From positions 1 through 64,000 of the forward strand of contig NZ_BPRC01000009.1 in NCBI RefSeq assembly GCF_022179725.1: 64,000 nucleotides of DNA, read 5' to 3'. The translations under genes and the position numbers were made by a program. Every line of letters starts with the position of its first letter. The stretch's first letter is position 1. Source of the DNA: Methylorubrum aminovorans (GTDB lineage: Bacteria > Pseudomonadota > Alphaproteobacteria > Rhizobiales > Beijerinckiaceae). A model generated the notes under the pieces. The model saw nothing but the letters and a program-made list of their open reading frames with translations, did no database searches and was not told the origin of the DNA. This document shows, piece by piece, positions 26,251 through 35,052 of this stretch.

Positions 26251-27888
26251 GTGGCGCTTGCGGCTCTCAGCCTGGCCGCGATCAGTGCCGTCGCCCTGAC
26301 CTACCAGTACGACGCGATGTACGCCCAGCGCGTGAACCGCCTCAACCTGATGACGGAGTCGGTCGTCAATCTGATCGAGCACCATCGCCAACGCGTCGAG
26401 AAGGGCGAGACGACGGAGGCCGAGGCGCGGAAGGCGGCCTATGCCGCGATCACGGCGATGCGCCACGGCACGGACGGCTACTTCTTCGTCTACGACCGCA
26501 ACGTCATCGTGACCGCCCACGTCACGCCGAAATTCATCGGTCAGAGCTTCGCCGATCTCAAGGACACGACCGGGTTCGCCTTCATCGCCGATGTTCTGCC
26601 ACGCGCGGTGCGCGATGGGGTCGCCTCGGTCGTCTACACATGGAAGCGGACGCCGGAGGCGGAGGCGACATCGAAGCTCGGCCTGTTCCGGTTCTACGCG
26701 CCGTGGGGCCTCTATATCGGGACCGGCGTCCACATCGACGACCTGACGGCGACATTGTGGGAGCAGATCGGGCGCCTCGGCGTCATCGCGCTCGGCATCC
26801 TGCTCGTTCTCGGCGCGGCGTCCTGGGCGATCATCCGCTCGATCGTACGCCCGATGAACGCCCTGCGCACGACGATGGGCCGGCTCGCCGAGGGACGCAC
26901 CGACATCGCCTTGCCCGAGGCGAAGCGGACCGACGAGGTGGGCGCCATGGCTCGCGCCGTGGCGGTCTTCCGCGACAACGCCGTCGAGCGTGAGCGGCTG
27001 CAGGGGGCGCAGGATGCCGATCAGGCGCTCAAGATGCAGCGTGCCGAACGGCTCAACGGTCTGATCCAAGACTTCGAGGGCATGATCACCGGTATCGTCG
27101 CCCGCATCGGCGGAGCCGCCTCGCAACTGCAATCGACCGCACAGGGCCTGGCTGGGACAGCCAGTCAGACGGCCGGCCAATCGACCGCCGTGGCAGCGGC
27201 CGCCGAGGAGGCGACGGTGAACGTTAACACCGTGGCCGCCGCCGCCGAGGAACTCGGCACCTCCGTTCAGGAGATCGGCCGCCAGATGGACGGCTCAGCC
27301 GCCTTGTCCCGCACCGCCGTGGAGGAGGCCGGACAGACCGGGCAGCTCGTCCAGGACCTGAGCGAGGCCGCCGCCCGCATCGGCGACGTCGTGGCGATGA
27401 TCTCGGACATCGCCGGCCAGACCAACCTGCTGGCGCTCAATGCGACGATCGAGGCCGCACGCGCGGGCGAGGCGGGGCGCGGCTTCGCCGTGGTGGCGGC
27501 CGAGGTGAAGGAACTCGCCTCCCAGACCGCGCGGGCGACCACCGACATCTCGGACCAGATCGCCCGCATCCAGCGCTCGACCGACACGGCCGTCGGCGCG
27601 ATCGGCGACATCGCGACCCGCATCCGCGAGATCAACAACGTTTCGACCTCGATCGCGGCGGCGGTCGAAGAGCAGAGCGCGGCGACGCAGGAGATCGTGC
27701 GCAACGTGGCTCAAGCCGCGACGGGGACCAGCGAGGTCACCCACAACATCTCCGGCGTGGCCCAAGCGTCGGAAGAGACCGGGAGGGCCGCGGCGCAGGT
27801 TCTCGGGGCGGCCTCCGACCTGTCGGCGCAATCCGACCACCTGCGGGCCGAGGTCCGACGCTTCCTGACGACGGTGCGGGCCGCCTGA
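26251..27888 (+). CDS. Methyl-accepting chemotaxis protein, N-terminus apparently frameshifted
   Basis: A 545-residue chemoreceptor when started at GTG 26251. It has a first helix at residues 1-20, a single Cache (sCache_2) sensor domain at about 25-170 ([13 protein letters not shown] and [15 protein letters not shown]), a second helix at about 172-195, a HAMP domain and a signalling domain whose hairpin tip is near 385-400 ([20 protein letters not shown]). The start looks unnatural: 40 bases upstream, ATG 26211 has a good ribosome binding site (GTGGAG) and reads MVRFDISRK, the usual charged leader. Removing one A from the AAAA run at 26235-26238 joins it in frame to [15 protein letters not shown]. 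The assembly therefore carries either a real +1 shift or a sequencing error. Terminator directly downstream. Confidence 0.88.
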   Translation: MALAALSLAAISAVALTYQYDAMYAQRVNRLNLMTESVVNLIEHHRQRVEKGETTEAEARKAAYAAITAMRHGTDGYFFVYDRNVIVTAHVTPKFIGQSFADLKDTTGFAFIADVLPRAVRDGVASVVYTWKRTPEAEATSKLGLFRFYAPWGLYIGTGVHIDDLTATLWEQIGRLGVIALGILLVLGAASWAIIRSIVRPMNALRTTMGRLAEGRTDIALPEAKRTDEVGAMARAVAVFRDNAVERERLQGAQDADQALKMQRAERLNGLIQDFEGMITGIVARIGGAASQLQSTAQGLAGTASQTAGQSTAVAAAAEEATVNVNTVAAAAEELGTSVQEIGRQMDGSAALSRTAVEEAGQTGQLVQDLSEAAARIGDVVAMISDIAGQTNLLALNATIEAARAGEAGRGFAVVAAEVKELASQTARATTDISDQIARIQRSTDTAVGAIGDIATRIREINNVSTSIAAAVEEQSAATQEIVRNVAQAATGTSEVTHNISGVAQASEETGRAAAQVLGAASDLSAQSDHLRAEVRRFLTTVRAA

Positions 27889-27929
27889 CGCGCCACCCGG
27901 ACCACCACGGGCGATCCTGCAGGTACGTA

Positions 27930-27970
27930 AAAGCCGAGCCCGACCGGGATAAGGTCGGGCTCGGCTTTCT
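27930..27970 (+). terminator. Strong intrinsic terminator after the chemoreceptor gene
   Basis: AAAGCCGAGCCCGACC (27930-27945) pairs perfectly over 16 bases with 27953-27968 across a 7-base loop. The 3' side ends in CTTTCT and the 5' side in AAAA, so it may work in both directions. Confidence 0.9.
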
Positions 27971-28070
27971 ATGCTTCGTGAACTCCGCCCGCCGGATTGA
28001 GTCTCACCCGTCGAACCGAGATGGCTTTCCCACGGAGGGGCAAGGGGCCGCTCGCCCCGAAGGCGGCCGG

Positions 28071-28211
28071 TCAGGCGTGACCCTCGATGGCGCGCAGGAC
28101 GGCAACCATCTGGTCGGCTTGCGAACGCGTGAGCCCGCTGCTGACGATCGTGCCGTCGCGGCAGATCGAGCAGGTACCGTCCTCGGCAACCCGTATCTTG
28201 ATCGAGGCCAT
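28071..28211 (-). CDS. 46-residue protein with a CxxC motif
   Basis: A short protein, MASIKIRVAEDGTCSICRDG at its start, followed by TIVSSGLTRSQADQMVAVLR and an ending EGHA. The CSIC pair resembles a half zinc site or redox pair, and the second half is an amphipathic helix. The chosen ATG has a GGATGG element 6 bases upstream; ATG 28220 would add MDI. It is isolated between a strong terminator and the flippase-like gene. The protein-like composition and standard start support a real gene; function unknown. Confidence 0.6.
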   Translation of the reverse strand: MASIKIRVAEDGTCSICRDGTIVSSGLTRSQADQMVAVLRAIEGHA

Positions 28212-28382
28212 GATATCCATCCGGGGGCCAGAACGCCCCCAACCCGGCGAAGCTTAACCGTTCCTGAAAGAGCGGCAAGCCCGCCTGTCCCACTCATCCA
28301 CTGAGGCGGCGTGACGTAAGGATTCGCCCTTCGCGCGTCACTGCGACAAAGTGCGCATGGAACTCAGACCCCCGAAACACGA

Positions 28383-28411
28383 ACGGCGGCCGCTCCAAGA
28401 GCGACCGCCGT
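28383..28411 (-). terminator. Hairpin downstream of the UPF0104-like gene
   Basis: ACGGCGG and CGCT pair with AGCG and CCGCCGT (one internal mismatch) around a 5-base loop. It lies 24 bases beyond the stop of the minus-strand membrane protein gene. There is no clear T run on that strand. Confidence 0.5.
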
Positions 28412-28434
28412 CCGGATGCTGCGAGAAGGGTGGA

Positions 28435-29487
28435 TCAGACCGCCTTCTTCTCCAGCCGCTCCTCGATCACGTGGTTGTCGAGGCCCGGCGCGACCAGCGG
28501 CGGCTCCGGCGGCGTCTTGGCCTCTTTGCCGAGCGCGTTCGACAGGCGTGAGCGCTCGAACAGAAGCACCACGACGATCGCCACGGCGAACGGAATGAGC
28601 AGGTAGAACAGGCGGAAGATCAGCACCGCGGCCAGCACCGGGGCCTTCTCGGCATCGGTCTGGAGCTGCATGGCGGTGAAGAACACGAGTTCGAACACGC
28701 CGAGACCGCCCGGCGCGTGCGAGGCCAGCGCGACCGAGAACGACGCGAGGAAGATGCCGAGCACCGCGATGAAGCCGGGGTTCAGGGCGTCCGGCAGGGC
28801 GAAGTAGATGATGCCGGCCGCACCGATCAGCTCAAGCGGCGCCGCGATGAGCTGGCGCGCCATGATGCCGGGCCGGGGATACTCGACCTTGAAGTTGCGG
28901 ATCGTCAGCGGGCGGAAGCGCAGCACCGAGCCGATGACGTAGAGTGCGACGAAGGCGAGCAGACCGAAGCCGACGAGCCGGGAGGTCGCGGGGTTGGTGA
29001 GCGCGGCGGGCAGGAGGTTGTCGAGCCGGGACAGTAGGCCCGGATCATAGACCAGCACGAAGCCGCCGAGCAGGATTGTGCCGAGACCGAAGGTAAAGGA
29101 GCAGAGCGCCACCAGCACGGCGACCTGCGCCGCCGAAAGCCCCTTGGAGGTGTAGGCCCGGTAGCGGACCAGGGCGCCGGAGAAGACCGAGGCACCGATA
29201 TTGTGGGACAGCGCGTAGGTCGTGAACGAGCACACCGAAACGAACATCCACGAGATGTGGCGCACGCCCAGATGCAGCAGCGCGATCCGGTCGTACCAAG
29301 CGAGCGCGGCGTAGGCGACGAGCGTGGAGAGGGCCGCAAGCAGGAAGTGATGGAGCGGGATGGCAGCGAAGGCCGCCTCAATGCTCGCCCAGGAGAGGGT
29401 CTTCAACTCACCCCAGAGCAGGTAGCAGGACACAGCCACCGCGGCGAGGCCGACCAGGCCCCAGACGATTTCACTGACTTTTTTCAT
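28435..29487 (-). CDS. Lysylphosphatidylglycerol synthase-TM / UPF0104 family membrane protein
   Basis: A 350-residue integral membrane protein with about eight hydrophobic helices. SHNIGASVFSGALVRYRAYT and later SHAPGGLGVFELVFF are the two conserved motifs of the family that contains the flippase part of MprF and the stand-alone UPF0104 proteins. No C-terminal catalytic synthase domain is present, so it is not a full MprF. A role in lipid translocation or in supporting phospholipid or hopanoid biology is inferred. The C-terminus is charged and cytoplasmic. Confidence 0.85.
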   Translation of the reverse strand: MKKVSEIVWGLVGLAAVAVSCYLLWGELKTLSWASIEAAFAAIPLHHFLLAALSTLVAYAALAWYDRIALLHLGVRHISWMFVSVCSFTTYALSHNIGASVFSGALVRYRAYTSKGLSAAQVAVLVALCSFTFGLGTILLGGFVLVYDPGLLSRLDNLLPAALTNPATSRLVGFGLLAFVALYVIGSVLRFRPLTIRNFKVEYPRPGIMARQLIAAPLELIGAAGIIYFALPDALNPGFIAVLGIFLASFSVALASHAPGGLGVFELVFFTAMQLQTDAEKAPVLAAVLIFRLFYLLIPFAVAIVVVLLFERSRLSNALGKEAKTPPEPPLVAPGLDNHVIEERLEKKAV

Positions 29488-29724
29488 GGATGCCGGCCGC
29501 CTCTCTCGGGAGCGGTCTCTCCTGCGCTACGACCGCGCGCACCGCAAGCGGAACCAGAGCCACCGTCTCGATGGGGCCCGGTCTTGCCGGCCGATCGTGA
29601 CGGTTTCATGCCGAAGAATGCGAGCGGAGGCGGATTCCGTGAGGCCAGCAGGGGCGAGGCTCACGCCTCTCGTTCTCGCATCGCCTTCTTCCGATAGCCG
29701 ACGACCAGCTTTCGGGACGATACG

Positions 29725-30261
29725 CTAGCGCGGCCGTGTGACCTGATCGATGTAGGCAGCGTTGGATCGGCTCGGCTCCGGAACACTCGTCCGGTCCCGA
29801 CCGCTGCCGGACCGGCCTTTGATCGAGCCGGGAATGGGGCCTGCCGCATCGAGAAGGTTCTCGTCGGTAATCAGGCCCGGCCGTAGAGCGCCGTTACGCG
29901 GCCCCGGCGCCAGGCGCTGGCCCTCGTAGAGATTGATGCAGTCGCGCAGGGCGATCGGATCGCGAATGAAGGTACAATCATTCACATTCGGAACGGGTGC
30001 CGCGCCGTTCGGAGTGATGAGGTTCTGCGCAACCACGACACGCGAACCGGGCGATGCACCGAAGACATCGACCCGATAACCCATCCCATCTGGCGTGATT
30101 ACGTTCCGGGTGGCTGCCGTCGATGTCACGTCACCCGCAGCGGTCACGATCGCCTGAGAGCCGCTGCCATCCAAAGCGATGACGTTCTGCGCCAACGCGG
30201 CCGCAGGCGCGAGGCCAGCGACAAGTGCCGCAAGCAGGATCTTGGTTCCGGACTGCAGCAT
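29725..30261 (-). CDS. Secreted protein with three NVITPDG-type repeats
   Basis: A 178-residue protein with a signal peptide (residues 1-25, cleavage near ALAQN). The mature part contains three similar segments, NVIALDGSG, NVITPDGMG and NLITPNGAA, spaced about 28 residues apart, then NDCTFIRDPIALRDCINLY with two Cys likely bonded. A basic, Ser/Pro-rich tail follows. No family recognised. It stands alone between two intergenic gaps of more than 200 bases. Confidence 0.6.
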   Translation of the reverse strand: MLQSGTKILLAALVAGLAPAAALAQNVIALDGSGSQAIVTAAGDVTSTAATRNVITPDGMGYRVDVFGASPGSRVVVAQNLITPNGAAPVPNVNDCTFIRDPIALRDCINLYEGQRLAPGPRNGALRPGLITDENLLDAAGPIPGSIKGRSGSGRDRTSVPEPSRSNAAYIDQVTRPR

Positions 30262-30477
30262 CTCGCACCTATGGAGAAGCGGAGCACACGAGATCGCGGC
30301 CCAAAGCTAGCTACATAGGTTAGAACTTTACTTCCGCTTCCCGGTTCCCCGTGCGCCGACACCGAGAGCAGCCGGCCGGCATGCCGACTCGCTCCGGGGG
30401 TTCGTGGGGGTGCGACCGGGTCCCGCGGCGGCGACCTTATGAGCCGCCGACGCCGTCACCGTACCGGCCGGCGACGA

Positions 30478-30882
30478 TCAGGCCCGCGCCCGAAGCCCGA
30501 TCGCGTCCATCTCCGCCTGCTCGCGGGCGGCCTCGGCCGCGCGCTCGGCGGAGCGCTCGCGATCCTCCAGGATCTCGACCTTCTTCAGTTCTTCGAACAC
30601 CTCGCCCAGCTCGGCCTTGGCCTCGGCGAGCTGACCCTCCAGGGCGGCGGCCGACTGGCGCATGTTGTCCCGGCGGCCGGTCGCGGCGCGGGCATAGGTC
30701 GGGTAGGCGAAATGGGCCGGGTCGGAGATGCCGGCGCGGGCCTCCTCCTGGGCGACCTCACGGTCGAGCTCGGCCGCCATACGGTTGAAGTCGGCCATCA
30801 TCATCTCGATCTGGGCGACCCGGCGGCGCTTCTCGTCCACCTGGAACCGACGCAGCCGGATCAGCGTGTCACGCGATTTCAT
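30478..30882 (-). CDS. fliJ: FliJ, flagellar export chaperone-escort protein
   Basis: A 134-residue, nearly all-helical protein (KSRDTLIRLRRFQVDEKRRR, then AALEGQLAEAKAELGEVFEE) with the coiled-coil pattern and size of FliJ. The start at ATG 30882 is preceded by GGATGG. It lies 92 bases downstream of fliI on the same strand, the usual order. FliJ links the ATPase ring FliI to the FlhA gate and promotes export. Confidence 0.88.
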   Translation of the reverse strand: MKSRDTLIRLRRFQVDEKRRRVAQIEMMMADFNRMAAELDREVAQEEARAGISDPAHFAYPTYARAATGRRDNMRQSAAALEGQLAEAKAELGEVFEELKKVEILEDRERSAERAAEAAREQAEMDAIGLRARA

Positions 30883-30974
30883 GTCGGGCCATCCACTCCA
30901 CGCTACGCTGGAAAGCGGCCCGATCGGCGACATGGTCCTTCCGGACCGTGACCCGACGCGCTTTCGAAGCCGCC

Positions 30975-32330
30975 TCACCCGCCGCCGACGATGGCGGCCA
31001 ACCGAGCGTAACCCTCGCCGATGGAGGTTGCTTCTTCCTTACCCTGCCCCAGAAAAGCCGTCAGATCCGGCATGAGGGCCACCGCCTCGTCCACCTCCGG
31101 CGACGAGCCGGCGCGATAAGCGCCAAGCCGGATCAGTTCCTCCATGTCGGCATAGGTCGCGAGCACCTTTCGCGCCCGGCGGACGGTGGGAAGATGCGCG
31201 GGGTCGCAGGCCCGCGGCATGGTGCGCGAGACCGAGCGCAGCACGTTGATCGCCGGATAGCGCCCCTGCTCGGCAATGCGCCGCTCCATGACGATGTGGC
31301 CGTCGAGGATGCCGCGCACCGCATCCGCCACCGGCTCGTTGTGGTCGTCGCCCTCGACGAGCACGGTGAACAGGCCAGAGATCGCCCCCTCCCCCACCCC
31401 CGGTCCCGCCCGTTCGAGCAGGCGCGGCAGTTCGGAAAAGACAGTGGGCGTGTAGCCCTTGGCGGTGGGCGGCTCGCCGCCGGCCAAGCCGATGTCGCGT
31501 TGGGCCATGGCGAACCGCGTGATCGAGTCGATCATGCACAGGACCTGCGCGCCCTGGTCGCGGAAATATTCGGCGATGGCGAGCGTCACGTAGGCGGCGT
31601 TGCGGCGCATCAGCACCGGCTCGTCGGAGGTCGCCACCACCACGACGGAACGCGCGAGACCCGCCGCACCGAGATCGTCCTGCAGGAATTCCTGCACCTC
31701 GCGTCCGCGCTCGCCCACGAGGCCGATCACCGCCACGTCGGCGGCGGTGTAGCGCGCGAGCATCGACAACAGCACCGACTTACCGACACCGGAGCCGGCG
31801 AAGATGCCCATGCGCTGCCCGCGGCACATGGTGAGAAAGGTGTTGATGCAGCGCACCCCGAGATCGAGCGGCGGGCCGACCCGTCTGCGTCCATGCGCGG
31901 GCGGCGGATCGGCCCGAAGGGAATAAATCGCGGGCCCCTGCGCCAGCGGTCCCAGTCCGTCGATGGGCCGCCCGAGGGCATCGACCGTGCGGCCGAGCCA
32001 CGCGTTCGAGGGGCGGATCGCGCCCGCTGCCTCATCGCGCACCAGGGCCGGACAGCCGCGGCGCACGCCTTCCAGGGAGCCGAAGGGCATGGCGAGCGCG
32101 CGGTCGCCGGCAAAGCCGATCACTTCGCACGGCACGGTTGCCGCCGAGGCCCCGCCGCTCTCCACCACCACGTCGATGCGGCCGCCGAGCCGCATGGCGG
32201 AGACCGGCCCGGCCACCTCGACCAGAAGGCCGCGGATCGCCGTCACCCGGCCGAAGGTTTCCAGGGTCTCGACGGTCGAGAGCGCGGCGAGCGCCGCCGC
32301 CAGCCCCCCGGAGCCGCGCTCCTGCGTCAT
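30975..32330 (-). CDS. fliI: FliI, flagellum-specific ATPase
   Basis: A 451-residue F1-beta-like ATPase. Walker A is AGSGVGKS (residues 178-185); [24 protein letters not shown] and [19 protein letters not shown] (Walker B region) are diagnostic of FliI/type III ATPases. It energises export of flagellar subunits together with FliJ and FlhA. TTAAC half-sites lie just upstream in the gap shared with ctrA. Confidence 0.95.
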   Translation of the reverse strand: MTQERGSGGLAAALAALSTVETLETFGRVTAIRGLLVEVAGPVSAMRLGGRIDVVVESGGASAATVPCEVIGFAGDRALAMPFGSLEGVRRGCPALVRDEAAGAIRPSNAWLGRTVDALGRPIDGLGPLAQGPAIYSLRADPPPAHGRRRVGPPLDLGVRCINTFLTMCRGQRMGIFAGSGVGKSVLLSMLARYTAADVAVIGLVGERGREVQEFLQDDLGAAGLARSVVVVATSDEPVLMRRNAAYVTLAIAEYFRDQGAQVLCMIDSITRFAMAQRDIGLAGGEPPTAKGYTPTVFSELPRLLERAGPGVGEGAISGLFTVLVEGDDHNEPVADAVRGILDGHIVMERRIAEQGRYPAINVLRSVSRTMPRACDPAHLPTVRRARKVLATYADMEELIRLGAYRAGSSPEVDEAVALMPDLTAFLGQGKEEATSIGEGYARLAAIVGGG

Positions 32331-32590
32331 TTGCTCCGACCCCGTTAACCGCTGACCGCCATCGATCCGGCCGATGTCTTAACACCGCCGGGTCGCTCGC
32401 CAAGGATCGCCGCCATCGTTCCAGTGGCCGGATCGCCGATCGCGGAAAATGGAAAGGCGACGAAACGCCTCCGTCTCCTTTCGGCAACAGGATTGCCAAC
32501 CCTAGAGAAAAGAAGGGGTTAGCCGGCAGGGCTCATCCGCTCCGTCGGGAAAGCCGGTGGGGATGGAGAACAGATCGCAAACCCTGACGA

Positions 32591-32636
32591 GAATCGGTCT
32601 CGGACTCGAAAGAGACAGTGCTTGCAAGCGGGATTC
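32591..32636. promoter_or_regulatory. Cluster of three GANTC (CcrM) sites upstream of ctrA
   Basis: GAATC at 32591, GACTC at 32603 and GATTC at 32632 lie within 46 bases, 132-177 bases before the ctrA start. GANTC is methylated by CcrM in Alphaproteobacteria, and in Caulobacter a GANTC site near the ctrA P1 promoter makes transcription sensitive to hemimethylation. The cluster suggests the same control here. Confidence 0.55.
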
Positions 32637-32644
32637 GGCTTTTG

Positions 32645-32655
32645 TTAACGGTTAA
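32645..32655. promoter_or_regulatory. Closely spaced TTAA half-sites upstream of ctrA
   Basis: GTTAAC and GTTAAG place TTAA at 32645 and 32652, separated by 3 bases rather than the canonical 7. They may be two CtrA half-sites for autoregulation, or a promoter element. Confidence 0.4.
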
Positions 32656-32767
32656 GGAATAGCGTTTCGAAAGTGGGAATGAGGGAGCGTCCGCCGGGGC
32701 CGTCGGCGGACGACCGGCGGCGGCTTGTCTCAAGCGCCCCGAAACGGCCTGTCCGGTGGGGATCACG

Positions 32768-33469
32768 ATGCGCGTACTTCTGATCGAGGACGACAGCGCC
32801 ACGGCGCAGAGCATCGAGTTGATGCTCAAGTCCGAGAACTTTAACACCTACACGACCGACCTCGGTGAAGAGGGCGTCGATCTCGGCAAGCTCTACGATT
32901 ACGACATCATCCTTCTGGATCTGAACCTGCCCGACATGTCGGGCTACGAGGTGCTGCGCTCGCTACGCGTCGCCAAGGTGAAGACCCCGATCCTGATCCT
33001 GTCGGGCATGGCCGGCATCGAGGACAAGGTGAAGGGTCTCGGCTTCGGCGCCGACGACTACCTCACCAAGCCGTTCCACAAGGACGAGCTGGTGGCCCGC
33101 ATCCATGCGATCGTGCGCCGCTCGAAGGGTCATGCCCAGTCGGTCATCACCACCGGCGACCTGATCGTGAACCTCGACCAGAAGACCGTCGAGGTCTCCG
33201 GCTCGCGGGTCCACCTCACCGGCAAGGAGTACCAGATGCTGGAACTCCTCTCGCTCCGGAAGGGCACGACGCTCACCAAGGAGATGTTCCTGAACCATCT
33301 CTACGGCGGCATGGACGAGCCGGAACTGAAGATCATCGACGTGTTCATCTGCAAGCTGCGCAAGAAGCTCGCCAACGCGTCGGAGGGCAAGAACTACATT
33401 GAGACCGTGTGGGGCCGCGGCTACGTGCTGCGCGAGCCGATGGAAGGCGAGGACCGCATGGCGGTCTGA
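32768..33469 (+). CDS. ctrA: CtrA, cell-cycle response regulator
   Basis: A 233-residue OmpR-class regulator. ATG 32768 gives the canonical start [12 protein letters not shown] 32756 would add four residues. The receiver domain has the phospho-acceptor Asp51 ([12 protein letters not shown]) and the conserved Lys in [11 protein letters not shown]. The winged-helix domain carries [19 protein letters not shown] and [12 protein letters not shown]. In Hyphomicrobiales, CtrA controls flagellar, chemotaxis and division genes. The end of the protein (EGEDRMAV) lacks the double-Ala end used for ClpXP recognition in Caulobacter. A strong terminator follows. Confidence 0.96.
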   Translation: MRVLLIEDDSATAQSIELMLKSENFNTYTTDLGEEGVDLGKLYDYDIILLDLNLPDMSGYEVLRSLRVAKVKTPILILSGMAGIEDKVKGLGFGADDYLTKPFHKDELVARIHAIVRRSKGHAQSVITTGDLIVNLDQKTVEVSGSRVHLTGKEYQMLELLSLRKGTTLTKEMFLNHLYGGMDEPELKIIDVFICKLRKKLANASEGKNYIETVWGRGYVLREPMEGEDRMAV

Positions 33470-33492
33470 TCCGCCCGACCTCGAACGCGCGC

Positions 33493-33523
33493 GAACCCCG
33501 CTCCGGCGGGGTTCTTTCGTTTC
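33493..33523 (+). terminator. Intrinsic terminator after ctrA
   Basis: GAACCCCGC pairs with GCGGGGTTC around a 4-base loop and is followed by TTTCGTTT. It lies 24 bases after the ctrA stop and against the end of the convergent minus-strand gene. Confidence 0.88.
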
Positions 33524-34058
33524 AAGGTCCGACGATCCGCGGAGCGAGCGCTTCGACGAGGATCCGGGCGTTGCGGGAGGCCGTGGCGGCGTCGCCGGCC
33601 AGGGAGCGGATCGTCAGGAGGTCGCCGTCGCGCAGGATGATCGCGGTCGCGCCCGACATCGCTCCCGTCGCGTAGAGGCTGATCCACCCGACCGCCGGAG
33701 CCACGGACAGGCCCGTGAGCCGGCATTCAGGATTGCGCTGCCGGCAGAGCGCCTCCAGGCGGGCGACCGGCGTCTGCCCCGAGCGTACGCGCTCCTCCGT
33801 GCCGTCGGCTTGGCGGCCGAGCAGCACATCGATCATCGGAGCCCCCTCGCACTCGGTGCAGAGGAGCGTCAGCCGGGCCGGCTCGGCGCGCGCCGCGTAA
33901 CGGCCTCCCAGTGCCGCCTTCGCCTCGGCGGCGACCGACGTGAGATCGCGGACGGCAAAACCCTCGGCTATGACCGGGAACGGAAGCAGGCCGATCAGGA
34001 CGGCCAAGCCGAATCGCTGCTTCCTGCAGCGTCCGTCACGTCCCGCCGGCATCGACAC
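33522..34058 (-). CDS. Secreted hypothetical protein
   Basis: A 178-residue protein with an N-terminal basic region and a signal peptide ending near VIAEG (about residue 32). The mature part has LLCTECEGAPMIDVLLG and ALCRQRNPECRL (two Cys pairs), then a beta-rich end (GWISLYATGAMSGATAIILR, then LLTIRSLAG) and a closing helix. No family is recognised. It is convergent with ctrA across a shared terminator, and the DUF3297 gene lies 7 bases upstream on the same strand. Confidence 0.6.
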   Translation of the reverse strand: MSMPAGRDGRCRKQRFGLAVLIGLLPFPVIAEGFAVRDLTSVAAEAKAALGGRYAARAEPARLTLLCTECEGAPMIDVLLGRQADGTEERVRSGQTPVARLEALCRQRNPECRLTGLSVAPAVGWISLYATGAMSGATAIILRDGDLLTIRSLAGDAATASRNARILVEALAPRIVGP

Positions 34059-34065
34059 CGTCGAA

Positions 34066-34317
34066 TCAGGCCTCGCCCGGCTCCTCGCGGAAGTACGGCT
34101 CGACCGGCCCCTTGAGCTTCACCGTCATCGGGTTTCCGGCCCGGTCGAGGGTCTTGCCGGCCGACAGCCGCACCCAGCCCTCGCTGACGCAGTATTCCTC
34201 GACATTGGTCTTCTCGATGCCCTTGAAGCGAATGCCGACGCCGCGGGCGAGGACCGCCTCGTCGTAATAGGGGCTGTTCGGGTTCACCGAGAGGCGGTCG
34301 GGGAGCGTATCGGACAT
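34066..34317 (-). CDS. DUF3297 family protein
   Basis: An 83-residue cytoplasmic protein reading TLPDRLSVNPNSPYYDEAVL at its start, then GVGIRFKGIEKTNVEEYCVS and ending KLKGPVEPYF. This is the well conserved DUF3297 family of Proteobacteria, at full normal length. Function unknown. Confidence 0.9.
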   Translation of the reverse strand: MSDTLPDRLSVNPNSPYYDEAVLARGVGIRFKGIEKTNVEEYCVSEGWVRLSAGKTLDRAGNPMTVKLKGPVEPYFREEPGEA

Positions 34318-34359
34318 GAGTCGTGACTTCCTGGCAATCGAGCCGGCCGGTTACGGCAA

Positions 34360-34989
34360 TCAGGGCGGTCCCGCAACGGCGCGCTCGGCCCTGACCGCCG
34401 CGATCAGTTCTTCCACCTGGCCACTCTGCAGGAGCGGTATCCAGCGCATCACCGTCGCGTGCGAAAAATCCCACCACGCGATCTCGACCAGCGCGGCGCT
34501 CGTCGCCTCGTCGAAGCGGCGGCGTACGATCCGGGCCGGGTTGCCGGCGACGACGGCGTAAGGTGGAACGTCGCGCGTGACGACGGCGTGGGCAGCGACC
34601 ACCGCTCCGTGCCCCACGGTAATCCCCGACAGGATCATGCAGCCCGAGCCGAGCCAGACGTCGTGGCCGATGGTCACGTCGCCGCGCGAGGCGTGGTAAT
34701 CCTCCGGCGCCTGCGCCCCCGGCCACAGCCCGGACATCGCCGCGAACGGATAGGTCGAGACCCAATCCAGACGGTGATCGCCGCCGAGCAGGATCTCGAC
34801 CCGATCCGCGATGGAACAATACCGGCCGATCGTCAGCCGCCGCCCGGATTCGGGGAAGCGCACCTTGGGCCTGCCGTAAGAGTATGCGCCGATTGTGAAA
34901 TTCCAGCGCCGGGCCAGCTTTTCGAGGTGGAGCCGGGTCTCGTTGTGCGGGTTGCGCCCCCGCTTCAGCCGTTGCAACAGATGCCTCAA
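34360..34989 (-). CDS. Hexapeptide-repeat acetyltransferase (CatB/xenobiotic acyltransferase type)
   Basis: A left-handed beta-helix O-acetyltransferase. [20 protein letters not shown] and [19 protein letters not shown] are hexapeptide coils, [11 protein letters not shown] contains the usual catalytic-region His, and [14 protein letters not shown] closes the helix as in CatB/VatD. TTG 34989 was chosen because AGGGGG lies 6-7 bases upstream and it gives 209 residues, the family length; no ATG fits. Acceptor unknown; such enzymes often modify sugars of surface polysaccharides. It is divergent from maeB, with about 63 bases between the starts. Confidence 0.78.
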   Translation of the reverse strand: MRHLLQRLKRGRNPHNETRLHLEKLARRWNFTIGAYSYGRPKVRFPESGRRLTIGRYCSIADRVEILLGGDHRLDWVSTYPFAAMSGLWPGAQAPEDYHASRGDVTIGHDVWLGSGCMILSGITVGHGAVVAAHAVVTRDVPPYAVVAGNPARIVRRRFDEATSAALVEIAWWDFSHATVMRWIPLLQSGQVEELIAAVRAERAVAGPP

Positions 34990-35052
34990 CAGCGCCCCCT
35001 GGAAAACGAGGGTGCGGGCGCGCAAAAACGAGCGGAAGAGGACGGCATCGCC

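Larger units (their letters stand above)
32331..32767. other. 437-base divergent control region between fliI and ctrA
   Basis: No gene is seen. The fliI side contains TTAAC at 32345-32349 and 32379-32383. The ctrA side contains three GANTC sites and a TTAA pair (listed separately). This is the likely seat of cell-cycle control of both genes. Confidence 0.6.
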
